This document shows, in pieces, positions 9,915-18,688 of a DNA stretch of 64,000 nt. The notes below the pieces were generated by a model that searched no databases, had not been told where the DNA came from, and was given only the letters and a program-made list of their open reading frames with translations. Origin of the DNA: Chitinophagaceae bacterium. Lineage in GTDB: Bacteria; Bacteroidota; Bacteroidia; Chitinophagales; Chitinophagaceae. The position numbers were made by a program, and so were the translations under genes. Where the stretch lies: assembly GCA_024508725.1 (NCBI GenBank), contig JANINS010000003.1, positions 186,001 through 250,000 of the forward strand. Direction: 5' to 3'. Positions within the stretch are counted from its first letter, which is position 1, and each line of letters starts with the position of its first letter.

Positions 9915-10868
9915 ATGAAGAAAATAGGCATTTTATTCGGACAGGAACGCAGCTTTCCTATGGCTTTTATCGAACGCATAAACAGCAAAGGCATCGATGG
10001 CATTACTGCCGAACCTGTAAGAATAGATAAAGTAATGCAAGGTGAAGCCAGTGAATATTCAGTTATCGTTGATCGTATCAGCCAGGATGTTCCTTTCTAC
10101 AGAGCTTACCTGAAAAATGCTGCATTGTGTGGCACTGCAGTGATCAATAATCCTTTCTGGTGGAGTGCCGATGAAAAGTTCTTCAATAACTGTCTTGCTA
10201 CTAAGATCGGATGCCCTGTTCCTAAAACAGTGATCCTTCCTTCAAGAGATCTTCCTACAGATACTTCAGATCAATCATTCTCTAACCTTGCATATCCATT
10301 AGATTGGGAAGGCATCTTCAATTATGTTGGTTTTCCTGCATATATGAAACCATTCGCCGGTGGTGGATGGAAGAACGTTTACAAACTCCACAACATCGAA
10401 GACTTCTTCGAGAAACATGCAGAAACAGGTCAGCTTGTAATGTTGCTGCAGGAAGAGATCATCTTCGAAGAATATTATCGCATTTATTGCGTAGGCGGAA
10501 AACATGTTCGCATCATGAATTATGAGCCACGCAATCCGCATCATTTGCGTTACCAGGCAGATTTCAATCCTTCGCAGGAACGATTAAAGCAAATGGAAGA
10601 TATTGTTCTTCGTCTCAATCAATATCTCGGTTACGATCTTAATACAGTTGAACTTGCAGTGAAAGATGGTGTGCCTTATGCAATTGATTTCTGCAATCCT
10701 GCCCCTGATGCCGACCGAAACAGTGTTGGTGACGACAACTTTGAGTGGGTAGTAGAAACCATGGCAAACTATGCAATCGAAAGAGCACAAAGCCAGGAGT
10801 TTGGTAAAGACAATCTTACCTGGGGTGAGTTTGTAAAACGTGGTAGTGCAAAGAAGAAATTGATTTAA
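9915..10868 (+). CDS. ATP-grasp domain protein
   Basis: 317-aa ATP-dependent carboxylate-amine ligase-like enzyme. The N-terminus 'KKIGILFGQERSFP' starts the pre-ATP-grasp fold. The ATP-grasp core includes 'PAYMKPFAGGGWKNVY' (nucleotide-binding lysine and glycine-rich loop) and a late 'AIDFCNPAPD' that supplies metal-binding Asp/Asn. The ATG at 9915 is preferred because the upstream in-frame extension overlaps the esterase gene and looks non-homologous. It is followed 109 bases later by the carboxylate-amine ligase gene on the same strand. The family forms amide or peptide bonds from acylphosphate intermediates; the substrates here cannot be read from sequence. Confidence 0.85.
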   Translation: MKKIGILFGQERSFPMAFIERINSKGIDGITAEPVRIDKVMQGEASEYSVIVDRISQDVPFYRAYLKNAALCGTAVINNPFWWSADEKFFNNCLATKIGCPVPKTVILPSRDLPTDTSDQSFSNLAYPLDWEGIFNYVGFPAYMKPFAGGGWKNVYKLHNIEDFFEKHAETGQLVMLLQEEIIFEEYYRIYCVGGKHVRIMNYEPRNPHHLRYQADFNPSQERLKQMEDIVLRLNQYLGYDLNTVELAVKDGVPYAIDFCNPAPDADRNSVGDDNFEWVVETMANYAIERAQSQEFGKDNLTWGEFVKRGSAKKKLI

Positions 10869-10897
10869 CCAACTAACGTATTTCATGGCATCGCCGG

Positions 10898-10912
10898 TTG
10901 TGTCACTCACTT
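10898..10912 (+). repeat. Intergenic repeat core, subfamily A, copy 2
   Basis: Exact TTGTGTCACTCACTT between the ATP-grasp and carboxylate-amine ligase genes. It is preceded by GGCATCGCCGG and followed by CATCGTTCCGAA. Confidence 0.8.
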
Positions 10913-10977
10913 CATCGTTCCGAAATTAACGCAACAGTTCAACGCTAAACTGCAAACCAAAAAACAAGCAACGCTAC

Positions 10978-12090
10978 ATGAGCCATCATCTATCTTATCG
11001 TCATTTTACCCTGGGTATAGAAGAAGAATACATGGTGATCGATCCACAAAGCCGTGAACTCACCAGCCATGAACAAAAGATCGTATTCGAAGGACAGAAA
11101 CTGCTTCGTGATAAAGTAAAAGCAGAAATGCACCAGGCTGTTGTAGAAGTAGGAACAGACATTTGCGAAAACATAGAAGAGGCTTATAAAGATGTTTACA
11201 CATTACGTGAGAGCATCTCTAAGATCGCTGGTGATCTTGGTTTTTGGGTAGGTGCTTCCGGTACACATCCATTCAGCCATTGGCAAAGCCAGCTGATCAC
11301 TGATCATGTTCGTTATAACGAGATCGTAAACGAATTACAGGAAGCAGCTCGCAGTAATCTCATTTTTGGTTTGCATGTACACGTTGGTATGGAAGATCGA
11401 CGGATGGCCATTCATATTGCTAACTCAGCCCGTTATTTTCTTCCGCATATTTATGCACTCACCTGTAACTCTCCTTTTTGGGAAGGCAGGGTAACAGGTT
11501 ATAAATCTTTTAGAACAAAGGTCTTTGATAAGTTTCCACGAACCGGCATCCCGGATTGTTTTGATAGCATAGAAGATTACGATAACTATGTAAACCTGCT
11601 CATCAAAACAAATTGCATTGATAATGCAAAAAAGATCTGGTGGGATCTTAGGGTTCATCCATTTTTCAACACAGTAGAATTCAGGATATGCGATGTACCA
11701 ATGACCGTTAATGAAACCATCGCTGTTGCTGCATTATTCCAGGCTGTTTGCGCCAAAATATACAAGTTAAGAACACAAAATCTCAACTTCATCAGTTATC
11801 ATAGAGCACTCATCAACGAAAACAAATGGAGAGCAAGTCGTTATGGTATCGACGGAAGCCTGATTGATTTTGGTAAAGAACAGGAAGTGAACACTCGTCT
11901 CCTGATCTATGAACTGCTCGATTTCGTTGATGATGTTGTTGATCCGCTTGGCAGCAGACCAGCTCTGAACTATATCCAGAAAATATTAGAAAGCGGAACA
12001 GGAGCCGATCGTCAGTTAGCAGTATATAATCAAACCAACGATTTTAAAAAGGTGGTTGATTATATTCATGAACAGTTCCTGGTACAATGA
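10978..12090 (+). CDS. Carboxylate-amine ligase, GCS2/YbdK type
   Basis: 370-aa member of the glutamate-cysteine ligase family 2 (YbdK/COG2170-like). The signature N-terminus 'TLGIEEEYMVID' provides acidic metal ligands; 'HVHVGMEDRR' and 'RICDVPMTVNETIAV' are further conserved blocks. Family members join an amino group to a carboxylate using ATP; E. coli YbdK has weak glutamate-cysteine ligase activity. It is the second gene of a pair with the ATP-grasp enzyme. Two different amide-forming ligases plus a hydrolase is a pattern seen in predicted small-peptide pathways. No thiol-specific partner (such as a glutathione synthetase) is evident, so a glutathione role is not claimed. Confidence 0.9.
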   Translation: MSHHLSYRHFTLGIEEEYMVIDPQSRELTSHEQKIVFEGQKLLRDKVKAEMHQAVVEVGTDICENIEEAYKDVYTLRESISKIAGDLGFWVGASGTHPFSHWQSQLITDHVRYNEIVNELQEAARSNLIFGLHVHVGMEDRRMAIHIANSARYFLPHIYALTCNSPFWEGRVTGYKSFRTKVFDKFPRTGIPDCFDSIEDYDNYVNLLIKTNCIDNAKKIWWDLRVHPFFNTVEFRICDVPMTVNETIAVAALFQAVCAKIYKLRTQNLNFISYHRALINENKWRASRYGIDGSLIDFGKEQEVNTRLLIYELLDFVDDVVDPLGSRPALNYIQKILESGTGADRQLAVYNQTNDFKKVVDYIHEQFLVQ

Positions 12091-12315
12091 TTCATCCAAC
12101 ATCGTTTAATATAACCCACGGAATAGTTTTTGAACTTTATACATGTTAATTATCACCCATCAAGTGCTTATAAACTGATAACAAGGTCATAAGTCACTGC
12201 ATGGGCAGCAATTTCGTAGATAGTACCCTTTCAGTTATATTTTTTTGAGGAATATCTTCTACAGAATTGACTAACTGTAATAGTGGAAATGGAAAACGAA
12301 TACTAATCCGGCGTA

Positions 12316-14694
12316 ATGGAAATCTTAACAGCAACAAAAAATTCTGAGCTATCAGAATTTCAATATACCAGTCTTTTAAACTCGATTCCTGCATTGGTTT
12401 CATGCGTTAGCAAGGAGTTATACTTCACTTTCGTTAACCAGGCTTTTGCAGATTTTGTAAAAATGGACAAGGCATCCATCATTGGTCAGCCTATACAAAC
12501 AATCATCGGGGAAGAAGCGTATAAAAGCATCGAAAAATATATTTTAAAAGCCCTGCATGGCGAAAAGGTATCTTATCAAACTACATTAGAAATACTCGAC
12601 GGCCATCATTATTTCGAAGCAACCTACATTCCTTCTTATGATTCCAATAATAAGGTTATTGGTTATACCTCATTTGCAGTAAAGATGCCTACGAAAGCAG
12701 AAGAACTGTTGCAAAAAAATGAAGAGCTGAAGAAGAGTGAAGAACGTTATCATAAGATGGTGGAAGAAGTAGAAGATTATGCCATCATTTTACTGGATGT
12801 TCAGGGAAATGTGCTCGATTGGAACAAAGGCGCTGAAAAAATAAAAGGCTACAAACCATCAGAGATCATCGGTCAAAACTTTCGCATATTCTATTTACCC
12901 GAAGACAGGAACAAGAATTTGCCTGAGAAACTCATCAATACCGCTGTTCAATTTGGTAAAGCAGAACACGAAGGTTGGAGAGTAAAGAAAGATGGAACCA
13001 AGTTCTGGGGTTTGATCGTTATCACCGCTTTGCATGATGCAGAAGGCAAGGTCATAGGTTTTACAAAGGTTACACGTGACCTTTCTGAACGTAAGATCGC
13101 TGAAGAAGAGCAGGAAAAAATGTACAAAGAGCTTCAGCAAAAAACAGAAGAACTAAAACGAAGCGAAGAACTGCACCATAAGATGATCGCTGAAGTACAG
13201 GATTATGCCATCATCTTGTTAGATAAAAGCGGCAACATATTAAACTGGAATAAAGGCGCTGAAAACATTAAGGGTTATAAATCCAGTGAAATCGTAGGCC
13301 GCAATTTTAGGCTGTTTTATACAAATGAAGACAGGGAAAGTAAACTACCTGAAAGACTTTTAAAAGAAGCATGTGATAATGGTAAAGCCACCCATGAAGG
13401 CTGGAGAGTAAGAAAAGATGGAACTCGTTTTTGGGGTTCGATAGTAATTACAGCATTGCACAACGATGAAGGCAATATTATCGGTTTTTCAAAAGTTACA
13501 CGTGATCTTACAGCTCGTAAAGCAGCAGAAGAAAAGCAGCAACGTTTTGCTGCAGAACTTCAGTTGAAAAATGAAGAGCTGAGAAGAAGTGAAGAGCGTT
13601 ACCATAAAATGATCGCTGAGGTAGAAGACTACGCCATCATTTTATTAGACACTGAAGGAAAAATTCAGAACTGGAATAAAGGTGTTGAAAATATCAAAGG
13701 CTATAAAGCGGAAGAAGTACTTGGAAAAAGCTTCAGCATTTTCTATCTGCCAGAAGACAAGGCAACCTTACCCACCAAGCTTTTAAATATTGCGAAAACT
13801 ACCGGAAGTGCCCATCACGAAGGCTGGAGAGTAAAAAAAGATGGAACCAAATTCTGGGGTTCTGTAGTGCTAACAGCATTACACGACAGCAATGGAGATA
13901 TCATCGGTTTTTCAAAAGTTACACGTGATCTTACTGAACGCAAAATTGCTGAAGACAAACAAAAACAAAATGCTGAGCAATTAGAAGCACAGAATAAAGA
14001 ACTGGAACAGTTTGCTTATGTAGCTTCTCATGATCTGCAGGAACCTTTGAGAAAGATCAGAACTTTTAATGCGATGATCATTGAACATGAAGGCGACAAG
14101 CTTTCCGAGAAATCAAAAGACTACTTCGAACGTTCTATTTCTGCTGCCGACAGGATGAATCGCCTGATCGAAGATCTCCTCACCTATTCACGGGCAACCC
14201 GTGATGCCAACAATGTAGAGCCGGTTGATCTGAATGTTGTAGCTGCCAGGATCAGGAATAATTATAAAGACAGTGAGAAGAAGATCACGATAGATATCGA
14301 TCCTTTACCAACAATGGTAGGAATGCGTTTCCAGTTCGAACAGTTATTCGATAACCTTGTAAACAACGGCATCAAATATCAAACAGAAGACAATCAACCT
14401 TACATCCAGATCCGTTACAGGATGGTTGCAGGAGACGAGATCCACGGCAAAGGATTGGGACCTTCATCTAAATTTCACGAGATATCTTTTATCGATAATG
14501 GAATTGGGTTCGATCCGCAATATGCTGATAAGATATTCGAAATGTTCCAGCGTTTACATGGCAGAAGCGAATACAGCGGTAGCGGTATTGGATTGGCGAT
14601 CGTAAAAAAGATCGTTCAGAACTATAACGGATTTATTACTGCAGAAAGCGAACCGGGACATGGAGCAACGTTCCATGTATATTTCCCTGTGTAA
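12316..14694 (+). CDS. Multi-PAS sensor histidine kinase
   Basis: 792-aa kinase with no signal peptide or membrane helix, so probably a cytoplasmic sensor. Order: a divergent PAS (about residues 14-125), three near-identical PAS/PAC units (about 136-560), then a HisKA domain. The phospho-accepting His572 lies in 'YVASHDLQEPLRKI'. The HATPase domain has the N box 'FDNLVNNGIKY', the G1 box 'DNGIGFDP' and the G2 box 'GSGIGLAIVKKI'. The three PAS units repeat with an exact 426-nt period. No response regulator is adjacent, so its partner is elsewhere. The PAS ligand is not predictable from sequence. Confidence 0.93.
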   Translation: MEILTATKNSELSEFQYTSLLNSIPALVSCVSKELYFTFVNQAFADFVKMDKASIIGQPIQTIIGEEAYKSIEKYILKALHGEKVSYQTTLEILDGHHYFEATYIPSYDSNNKVIGYTSFAVKMPTKAEELLQKNEELKKSEERYHKMVEEVEDYAIILLDVQGNVLDWNKGAEKIKGYKPSEIIGQNFRIFYLPEDRNKNLPEKLINTAVQFGKAEHEGWRVKKDGTKFWGLIVITALHDAEGKVIGFTKVTRDLSERKIAEEEQEKMYKELQQKTEELKRSEELHHKMIAEVQDYAIILLDKSGNILNWNKGAENIKGYKSSEIVGRNFRLFYTNEDRESKLPERLLKEACDNGKATHEGWRVRKDGTRFWGSIVITALHNDEGNIIGFSKVTRDLTARKAAEEKQQRFAAELQLKNEELRRSEERYHKMIAEVEDYAIILLDTEGKIQNWNKGVENIKGYKAEEVLGKSFSIFYLPEDKATLPTKLLNIAKTTGSAHHEGWRVKKDGTKFWGSVVLTALHDSNGDIIGFSKVTRDLTERKIAEDKQKQNAEQLEAQNKELEQFAYVASHDLQEPLRKIRTFNAMIIEHEGDKLSEKSKDYFERSISAADRMNRLIEDLLTYSRATRDANNVEPVDLNVVAARIRNNYKDSEKKITIDIDPLPTMVGMRFQFEQLFDNLVNNGIKYQTEDNQPYIQIRYRMVAGDEIHGKGLGPSSKFHEISFIDNGIGFDPQYADKIFEMFQRLHGRSEYSGSGIGLAIVKKIVQNYNGFITAESEPGHGATFHVYFPV
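12721..13998 (+). repeat. Three tandem 426-bp PAS-encoding units within the sensor kinase
   Basis: Units 12721-13146, 13147-13572 and 13573-13998. Each begins with a 'EELKKSEE'-like coiled linker, then 'DYAIILLD', 'NWNKG', 'IKGYK' and 'HEGWRV+KDGT+FWG', and ends with 'KVTRDL'. The matching points fall exactly 426 bases apart, with no indels between copies. Confidence 0.88.
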
Positions 14695-14733
14695 ACTTAT
14701 TTAGCCAGCTTTAGTTCTTCGTAGCATCGTTTG

Positions 14734-14748
14734 TTGTGTCACTCACTT
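14734..14748 (+). repeat. Intergenic repeat core, subfamily A, copy 3
   Basis: Exact TTGTGTCACTCACTT between the sensor kinase and the pentapeptide gene. It is preceded by GTAGCATCG and followed by GTACGTTCGGAA. Confidence 0.8.
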
Positions 14749-14801
14749 GTACGTTCGGAATTTTGTGCAGCAACTTAAATTCAAGCTGCTAACTTCGGTA
14801 G

Positions 14802-15374
14802 ATGCAGAATAAGTATTTTGAAGATCAGACCTATGAGAAGCAAGATTACACCGTTGCTTCTCTTTCAGTAGCAGATTATGATAACTGCAACTTCATCAAC
14901 TGCAATTTTACAGGCACAGATCTTTCAGCGATCACTTTTTCGGAATGCAGTTTCGAGAACTGTGATCTCAGCAATGTAAAGCTCAGCAAAACAGGATTAA
15001 AAGATGTGCGATTCAAAGGTTGTAAACTCCTTGGTTTGCATTTCCAGGATTGTGAGCCGTTTCTTTTACAGGTGAGTTTTACTGATTGTACGTTGAACTT
15101 TTCTTCTTTCTATAAACTGAAACTTGCAAAAACAAAGTTCATCAATTGCAGTATGAAAGAAGCTGATCTTGCAGAAGCGGATCTTTCAAATTCTATCTTC
15201 AGCAATTGTGATCTTGCTGCAGCGATCTTCGATAATACCAATCTCGAAAAAGCAGATTTGAGAACAGCTTATAACTATTCCATCGATCCGGAAAGAAACA
15301 AGATCAAAAAAGCAAAGTTTTCTATTAATGGATTGGGAGGTTTACTGGAGAAGTATGGAATTGAGGTGAGTTAA
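14802..15374 (+). CDS. Pentapeptide-repeat protein
   Basis: 190 aa dominated by A(D/N)LXX-type five-residue repeats ('NCNFTGTDLS', 'ECSFENCDLSNVKLS', 'EADLAEADLSNSIFSNCDL'), which fold into a right-handed quadrilateral beta-helix. The MfpA/Qnr subgroup mimics DNA and protects gyrase, but most family members have no known role. There is no signal peptide. It is monocistronic, behind intergenic repeat copy 3; a TAACTTCG -7-like box lies a few bases before the ATG. Family assignment is firm; any gyrase link is speculative. Confidence 0.88.
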   Translation: MQNKYFEDQTYEKQDYTVASLSVADYDNCNFINCNFTGTDLSAITFSECSFENCDLSNVKLSKTGLKDVRFKGCKLLGLHFQDCEPFLLQVSFTDCTLNFSSFYKLKLAKTKFINCSMKEADLAEADLSNSIFSNCDLAAAIFDNTNLEKADLRTAYNYSIDPERNKIKKAKFSINGLGGLLEKYGIEVS

Positions 15375-15378
15375 TAGG

Positions 15379-15416
15379 CTTTGCGATCTTTGCGTAAAAC
15401 TTAGCGGCCTTTGCGA
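15379..15416. repeat. CTTTGCG-rich intergenic repeat
   Basis: Three spaced copies of CTTTGCG in 38 bases directly after the pentapeptide gene. A similar CTTTGCG/CGCAAAG block sits at 36765-36839. No coding potential. Confidence 0.6.
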
Positions 15417-15450
15417 TACCAACTCCTGCTCCTCAAGGATCTGAATGTAC

Positions 15451-15465
15451 AAGAGTGCGACGCAA
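15451..15465 (-). repeat. Intergenic repeat core, subfamily B, copy 1
   Basis: Minus-strand TTGCGTCGCACTCTT followed by GTAC, in the 255-bp gap between the pentapeptide gene and the sigma factor. A GTTCCGAAC element lies 16 bases to its right. Confidence 0.72.
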
Positions 15466-15629
15466 GAGAAGCTACACCGGAGTTCCGAACCTATGCCCCA
15501 AAAATTAGCGCCCTTATAAGCTTTCTGCTGAAAATTCAATAATAATCAGTCTAAAAACACCGTTCTCAGGCAACGAAATCGACAGTTAAGGCATCTACAT
15601 ACTTACATCTAACCTAAATTGGTCCCCTT

Positions 15630-16166
15630 TTGACCGAATACGAACTGATACGAGGTTGTATTAAACAGGATCCTGCCTGCCAGCGTAAGCTTTTCGAGCA
15701 ATTCGCCGGCAAAATGATGACTGTTTGTCTGCGTTATGCCCATGATGCCATGGAGGCAGAGGATATGATGCAGGAAGCTTTTATCAGGGTATTCAACTAC
15801 ATAGACCAGTTCAAGTTCGAGGGTTCATTTGAAGGCTGGATCAGAAGGATCGTTGTGAATACAGCCTTAAAGCAACTTCAGAAAAAGAGGCTGAGCTTTT
15901 CTGAGATCAAGGAAGATAATAGCCAAACTCCTCGCCTCGATCCCTATGCGTATTCCAATTTAGGTGAAGAAGACCTGTTGAAGCTGATCAGCCAGCTTCC
16001 GGATGGCTACAGAACCATCTTTAACCTGAACGTTATTGAAGGTTACAGCCACGAAGAAATAGCGAAGCTACTTGATATACAACCGAGCACCAGCAGAAGC
16101 CAGCTTGTAAAAGCCAGGAAGATGCTGCAAAACCAAATATTAAACCTGCAGAAAATTGCTGTATAG
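15630..16166 (+). CDS. ECF RNA polymerase sigma factor (sigma-70 region 2/4)
   Basis: 178-aa extracytoplasmic-function sigma factor. Region 2 spans about residues 8-85, with 'AEDMMQEAFIRVFNYI' (region 2.2-like) and 'FEGWIRRIVVNTAL'. Region 4 spans about 115-170, with the helix-turn-helix 'GYSHEEIAKLLDIQPSTS'. It uses a TTG start at 15630; the next in-frame ATG (about 15714) would remove conserved region 2 sequence. The stop lies one base before the next gene's ATG, so the two are probably translated together. The ECF plus membrane-protein pair suggests envelope-state regulation. Confidence 0.92.
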   Translation: MTEYELIRGCIKQDPACQRKLFEQFAGKMMTVCLRYAHDAMEAEDMMQEAFIRVFNYIDQFKFEGSFEGWIRRIVVNTALKQLQKKRLSFSEIKEDNSQTPRLDPYAYSNLGEEDLLKLISQLPDGYRTIFNLNVIEGYSHEEIAKLLDIQPSTSRSQLVKARKMLQNQILNLQKIAV

Positions 16167-16167
16167 T

Positions 16168-17619
16168 ATGACAGATAATATGTTTGACAAATTTGTCAGC
16201 GACAAGCTCAGGGATCACCAAAGTTCTGTGCCGCCAGGCCTTTGGGAAAAGATCGAGCGAAAAAAAGACAAAGAGCCAAGAGGCGGTTTTTGGTGGTTCA
16301 GAGGTATTGTTATCTGGGCTGCTCTTTTTGTGTTACTAGCCGGAATTGGAACAGGTTATTACCTGCTGAATGAAGGTGCATCTAACAAACAGGTTAGTGA
16401 AACTACTCCGTCAAAGAATGATGGCAGTGAAAACGGAAACAACGGCGGCAACGAAGTTTCTGCAACAGATAAAATAAAAGATCAAGAAAAAGAAGAATCA
16501 AACGCAACTAACAATAATACAACTGTTGGAGTTAAAGTAAATACCAGTAATGAACCAGCTATCATATCCAATAAAAATAAAACAATAGCTAAATCAATTT
16601 CAAAGCAAGGAAAAGAAAGAAGTGCATCGGGTGATGATTTTGCTTCAACAACAAACAGCAAACTTAATTTCAACAGAAAATCAAACTCATTTAATAGTAA
16701 AAAAGATAATGCTGGATTAAGTATTGCTTCAGCTAACGGAAATACCAATACGATAATAACCAATGATCAACTACAACTACTCTCCAAAGGTTCATTGGCA
16801 TTGATGGATAAAAAGAAACCATTTGGCAGTAGCCTTAACCTTGATGCATCTAAACTTAAAGTTTGGGGCATTGATTGTCCTACTGCAGGTAAAGTGAGAC
16901 GCAATGATCTGTATGTTGAACTATATGCATCTCCAGACTTTGCAATGAAATCCGTTACGGGAAGTAATACTGCAATACTGCAGAAAAAAGACAGTGTTGA
17001 AAGTACCCAGATCGGTTACAGTGCAGGTATAAGATTTTCAAAAGCGATCAACGATAGAATATTACTGAAAGCAGGATTGCAATATTCACAGATCAATGAA
17101 AGGTTTGACCTGAGAACAGAGAATGAAAGAAGGATCACTACTGTTATAACCATCAGAACTGTTACCACTCCAAGTGGTACCGACACAATGATCAGGGATA
17201 CAACTACATTAGAGCAGATAGGATACAGTTTAAGAAGAACATACAATCGTTACAGGAGTTTCGATGTTCCATTGCTCGTATCGTATGAATTTGGTAACGA
17301 GCATCTGAAGTTTGCTGTTAATGGTGGAGTGATCCTTAACCTGAGATCATGGTACAGTGGTGAAACGATCAATGATTCACTGGCGGTAGTGTCACTCAAC
17401 TCTAAAACAGCTCCTACCTATAAGCATAATATCGGTGTCGGGTTGTACGCAGGATTCAGTATCATCAAACCGGTCAGTAACAAATTTGATTTTTTCCTTG
17501 AGCCTTATTTCCGCTATAATCTTGGAAACATGACCAGCGGATCAGCATACACACAGAAGTTTAATGCAGCAGGATTATCGTTCGGGATAAGATATAAACT
17601 TAATGGGCAGCGTCGTTAA
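16168..17619 (+). CDS. Inner-membrane-anchored protein with C-terminal outer-membrane beta-barrel-like domain
   Basis: 483 aa. Residues 1-43 are a charged, probably cytoplasmic segment ('FDKFVSDKLRDHQSS'), placed like an anti-sigma domain. A transmembrane helix follows at about 44-67 ('IVIWAALFVLLAGIGTGYY'). Residues 70-240 are Asn/Ser/Lys-rich and look disordered. From about 245 to the end the sequence alternates like an outer-membrane beta-barrel of the PorT/OMP_b-brl type ('LYVELYASPDFAMKS', '...GLSFGIRYKL'). The ATG at 16168 is chosen; it starts one base after the sigma-factor stop. The likely role is to control that sigma factor in response to envelope state; this is inferred from context. 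Confidence 0.8.
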   Translation: MTDNMFDKFVSDKLRDHQSSVPPGLWEKIERKKDKEPRGGFWWFRGIVIWAALFVLLAGIGTGYYLLNEGASNKQVSETTPSKNDGSENGNNGGNEVSATDKIKDQEKEESNATNNNTTVGVKVNTSNEPAIISNKNKTIAKSISKQGKERSASGDDFASTTNSKLNFNRKSNSFNSKKDNAGLSIASANGNTNTIITNDQLQLLSKGSLALMDKKKPFGSSLNLDASKLKVWGIDCPTAGKVRRNDLYVELYASPDFAMKSVTGSNTAILQKKDSVESTQIGYSAGIRFSKAINDRILLKAGLQYSQINERFDLRTENERRITTVITIRTVTTPSGTDTMIRDTTTLEQIGYSLRRTYNRYRSFDVPLLVSYEFGNEHLKFAVNGGVILNLRSWYSGETINDSLAVVSLNSKTAPTYKHNIGVGLYAGFSIIKPVSNKFDFFLEPYFRYNLGNMTSGSAYTQKFNAAGLSFGIRYKLNGQRR

Positions 17620-17655
17620 CAATCATTGTATCTACAGAAAGAAATCAGCAATGAA

Positions 17656-18636
17656 ATGAAGCGAATTTTAGGAATACTGATATTGGGGCTGCTGGTCATC
17701 AGCTGCACTAAAGAAAACTCGAATGAGTTCTTCCCCTATAAGAATAGTGAGCTAAATGATACGCTCTGGTATAATCCTGTACCGATGGCAGCAAGAGTCA
17801 GGCAACTGGATTCGATCTTCACTCCTCCTTTTAAAGTAGATTCTGTTGATTGTATCAATGGTGGCATTTTAAATTTTGGTGACAGTGTTCAACTGGTATT
17901 TCCTACATCTTTCTGTACTGGTGGGCCGGCTTCAGGAAAAGTAAAAGTGGAAGTATTGCACCTGAAACAAAAAGGTGATATGGTAAAAGCTGATCGTCCG
18001 ACAATGAGTTATGGCAGTCTTTTAGTTACCGGAGGATCGTTAAATATTCGTGTTTCTTACAATGGTCAATATCTTCAGTTAGCACCAGGTAAGCAAGTGA
18101 TGGTTAGAATATTTAATAAGATGAGCAACACCTCTTTGTCGTATGACATGAAAGTGTTTTATGGTACAGACAATGCATTTCCTGCTAATGCAGTGCAACA
18201 ATTTACATGGCTCCCAAGCCAGGATACAGTATCGTTGGCTTTTTCGCAAACACCGGGTACCAATTTAAGTGGATACCAGTTTCCAATAAATCGGTTTGGC
18301 TGGGTGAACTGCGATTACTTCTCTGACTCATCACAACCAAGAACAAAAGCTGTTGTGGTATTACCGCCAAATTTTACGAATGCGAATACAAATGTGTACG
18401 CTGTTGTAAAGTCACCGGATATAGTTGCACAGCTTTATGCCGATCCTGCAACAAAAACGTTTGTTATTCCCAATATCTATGTAGGAAAAGTAGTGACGTT
18501 TGTCTCACTCACTTATATAGCGGGCAATTTATATTTCGGATATAAAGAAGTAACGATAACGCCCAACATGAATATCAATCTTACACCAACACAATCTAAT
18601 AAGCAGAGTATAGAATCGTTTTTAGACAGTCTTTAG
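17656..18636 (+). CDS. Predicted lipoprotein, unknown function
   Basis: 326 aa starting MKRILGILILGLLVISC, a clear lipobox (LVISC) with Cys at residue 17, so it is probably anchored in a membrane and faces the periplasm or the surface. I recognise no catalytic motif. The body is beta-rich and Thr/Asn-rich. It follows the barrel protein by 36 bases on the same strand, so it is likely the third gene of the sigma-factor operon. An upstream non-ATG start would add residues before the signal sequence and is rejected. A terminator follows. Confidence 0.8.
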   Translation: MKRILGILILGLLVISCTKENSNEFFPYKNSELNDTLWYNPVPMAARVRQLDSIFTPPFKVDSVDCINGGILNFGDSVQLVFPTSFCTGGPASGKVKVEVLHLKQKGDMVKADRPTMSYGSLLVTGGSLNIRVSYNGQYLQLAPGKQVMVRIFNKMSNTSLSYDMKVFYGTDNAFPANAVQQFTWLPSQDTVSLAFSQTPGTNLSGYQFPINRFGWVNCDYFSDSSQPRTKAVVVLPPNFTNANTNVYAVVKSPDIVAQLYADPATKTFVIPNIYVGKVVTFVSLTYIAGNLYFGYKEVTITPNMNINLTPTQSNKQSIESFLDSL

Positions 18637-18661
18637 TTTAGGTAGATGGATAAGTACGAAG

Positions 18662-18688
18662 TCCCGCTTCTGCGGGATTTCATTTTTT
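18662..18688 (+). terminator. Terminator after the sigma-factor/lipoprotein operon
   Basis: Stem TCCCGC / GCGGGA with a TTCT-type loop, followed by T-rich TTTCATTTTTT. It lies between the lipoprotein stop and the stop of the convergent Ldh gene. Confidence 0.8.

Noticed and set aside
18500-18514. Seventh copy of the repeat core (TTGTCTCACTCACTT)
   Set aside because: One mismatch, inside the lipoprotein coding sequence and without the shared flanks; treated as coincidence.
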